From the NCBI RefSeq assembly GCF_003073135.1, contig NZ_PGDQ01000004.1:387019-451018 (forward strand): a DNA stretch of 64,000 bases, given 5' to 3'. Below are positions 63,876-64,000 of the stretch, piece by piece; position 1 is the first letter of the stretch, and each line of letters begins with the position of its first letter. The stretch is from Euzebya rosea (GTDB lineage Bacteria; Actinomycetota; Nitriliruptoria; Euzebyales; Euzebyaceae). The notes under the pieces were generated by a model. The model was not told the DNA's origin. It did not search any database and worked only from the letters and a program-made list of their open reading frames with translations. The translations under genes were made by a program, and so were the position numbers.

Positions 63876-64000
63876 TCAGCCCTGCTGGTCGGCCCAGTTG
63901 ACGCCGGCCCAGTTGACGCCGGCCCAGTTGACGCCGGCCCAGTTGACGCCGGCCCAGTTGACGCCGGCCCAGTTGACGCCGGCCCAGTTGACGCCGGCCC
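63876..64000 (-). CDS. C-terminus of a protein with AGVNW pentapeptide repeats (partial)
   Basis: On the minus strand the end of a gene reads (VNWAG)n..VNWADQQG and stops at 63,876. The visible part is nothing but tandem pentapeptides G-V-N-W-A. The upstream protein is outside the window. Repeats with Asn/Trp every five residues are seen at the C-termini of large secreted actinobacterial proteins such as S8 peptidases; I cannot tell which here. Convergent with the oxidoreductase gene, 12 bases apart. Confidence 0.7.
   Translation of the reverse strand, partial: AGVNWAGVNWAGVNWAGVNWAGVNWAGVNWAGVNWADQQG
63886..64000 (-). repeat. Perfect 15-bp tandem repeats, at least seven copies
   Basis: The unit (plus strand GGCCCAGTTGACGCC) repeats without a single change to the window end. 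Codon-level identity shows very recent expansion or active homogenisation. Confidence 0.97.

Noticed and set aside
63886..64000. Possible CRISPR array or direct-repeat array
   Set aside because: The 15-bp units are contiguous without spacers and stay in frame on the minus strand up to a normal stop codon, so they are coding tandem repeats.

Overview
The window reads as chromosome of a very GC-rich actinobacterium. The evidence is the uvrC-rapZ-yvcK-whiA-gap-pgk-tpiA-secG block, frequent GTG starts with 4-base stop/start overlaps, DtxR/IdeR-type iron boxes, a mycobacterial-type SOS box before uvrA and a DUF1918/DUF1876 protein. The free c-type cytochromes, CWB2 protein and metal genes suggest a deep-branching lineage such as Nitriliruptoria/Euzebyales. 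That placement is inference from gene content, not a database match.

Positions 1-28,550 form an accessory metal and respiration region. On the minus strand, from 9,021 down to 1, a tightly overlapping operon runs YHS - nuoA - fused nuoB/nuoD-like - nuoH - J - K - L - M - N - cytochrome c - lipoprotein start cut by the window edge. It has no NADH-input genes (nuoE, F, G), no nuoI, and its connecting subunits have lost the iron-sulfur and quinone-site signatures. On the plus strand follow a wrecked copA, a DUF2933-type membrane protein, a TlpA thioredoxin and a hydrolase. Next come a CmtR-like ArsR sensor with a CDF transporter, a MobF relaxase with decayed flanking sequence, an unrecognised gene set with a duplicated Cys-rich domain, a DUF305 protein, a cupredoxin beside a second copA stub, an AhpD-like protein, an intact CPH-type copper ATPase (CopB-like), an HMA-fold protein without CxxC, and a large AfsR/SARP regulator. 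The region closes with a second cytochrome c + cupredoxin pair paralogous to the one at the left edge. Both cytochrome genes carry the same ATACCCC...GTAT palindrome over the start codon.

Positions 28,550-46,400 are mixed chromosomal genes: an MBL hydrolase, a secreted protease, SOS-controlled uvrA, pcm, an FAD oxidoreductase and a CWB2 surface protein. Then comes an iron-controlled cluster in which an FbpABC-type iron importer is interleaved with a sugar-nucleotide epimerase, a poly-Ser-linked cupredoxin lipoprotein and a three-module glycosyltransferase, with two DtxR/IdeR-type boxes at its promoters.

Positions 46,444-56,740 hold the conserved uvrC-rapZ-yvcK-whiA and gap-pgk-tpiA blocks, then a BlaI/BlaR1-like pair and secG. 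The rest carries two convergent oligopeptide-binding lipoproteins (one with an apparent CTG start), polyphosphate kinase, a membrane-anchored molybdopterin oxidoreductase and, at the right edge, the C-terminus of a protein made of perfect 15-bp repeats. No tRNA, rRNA, CRISPR array or intact insertion sequence was seen.
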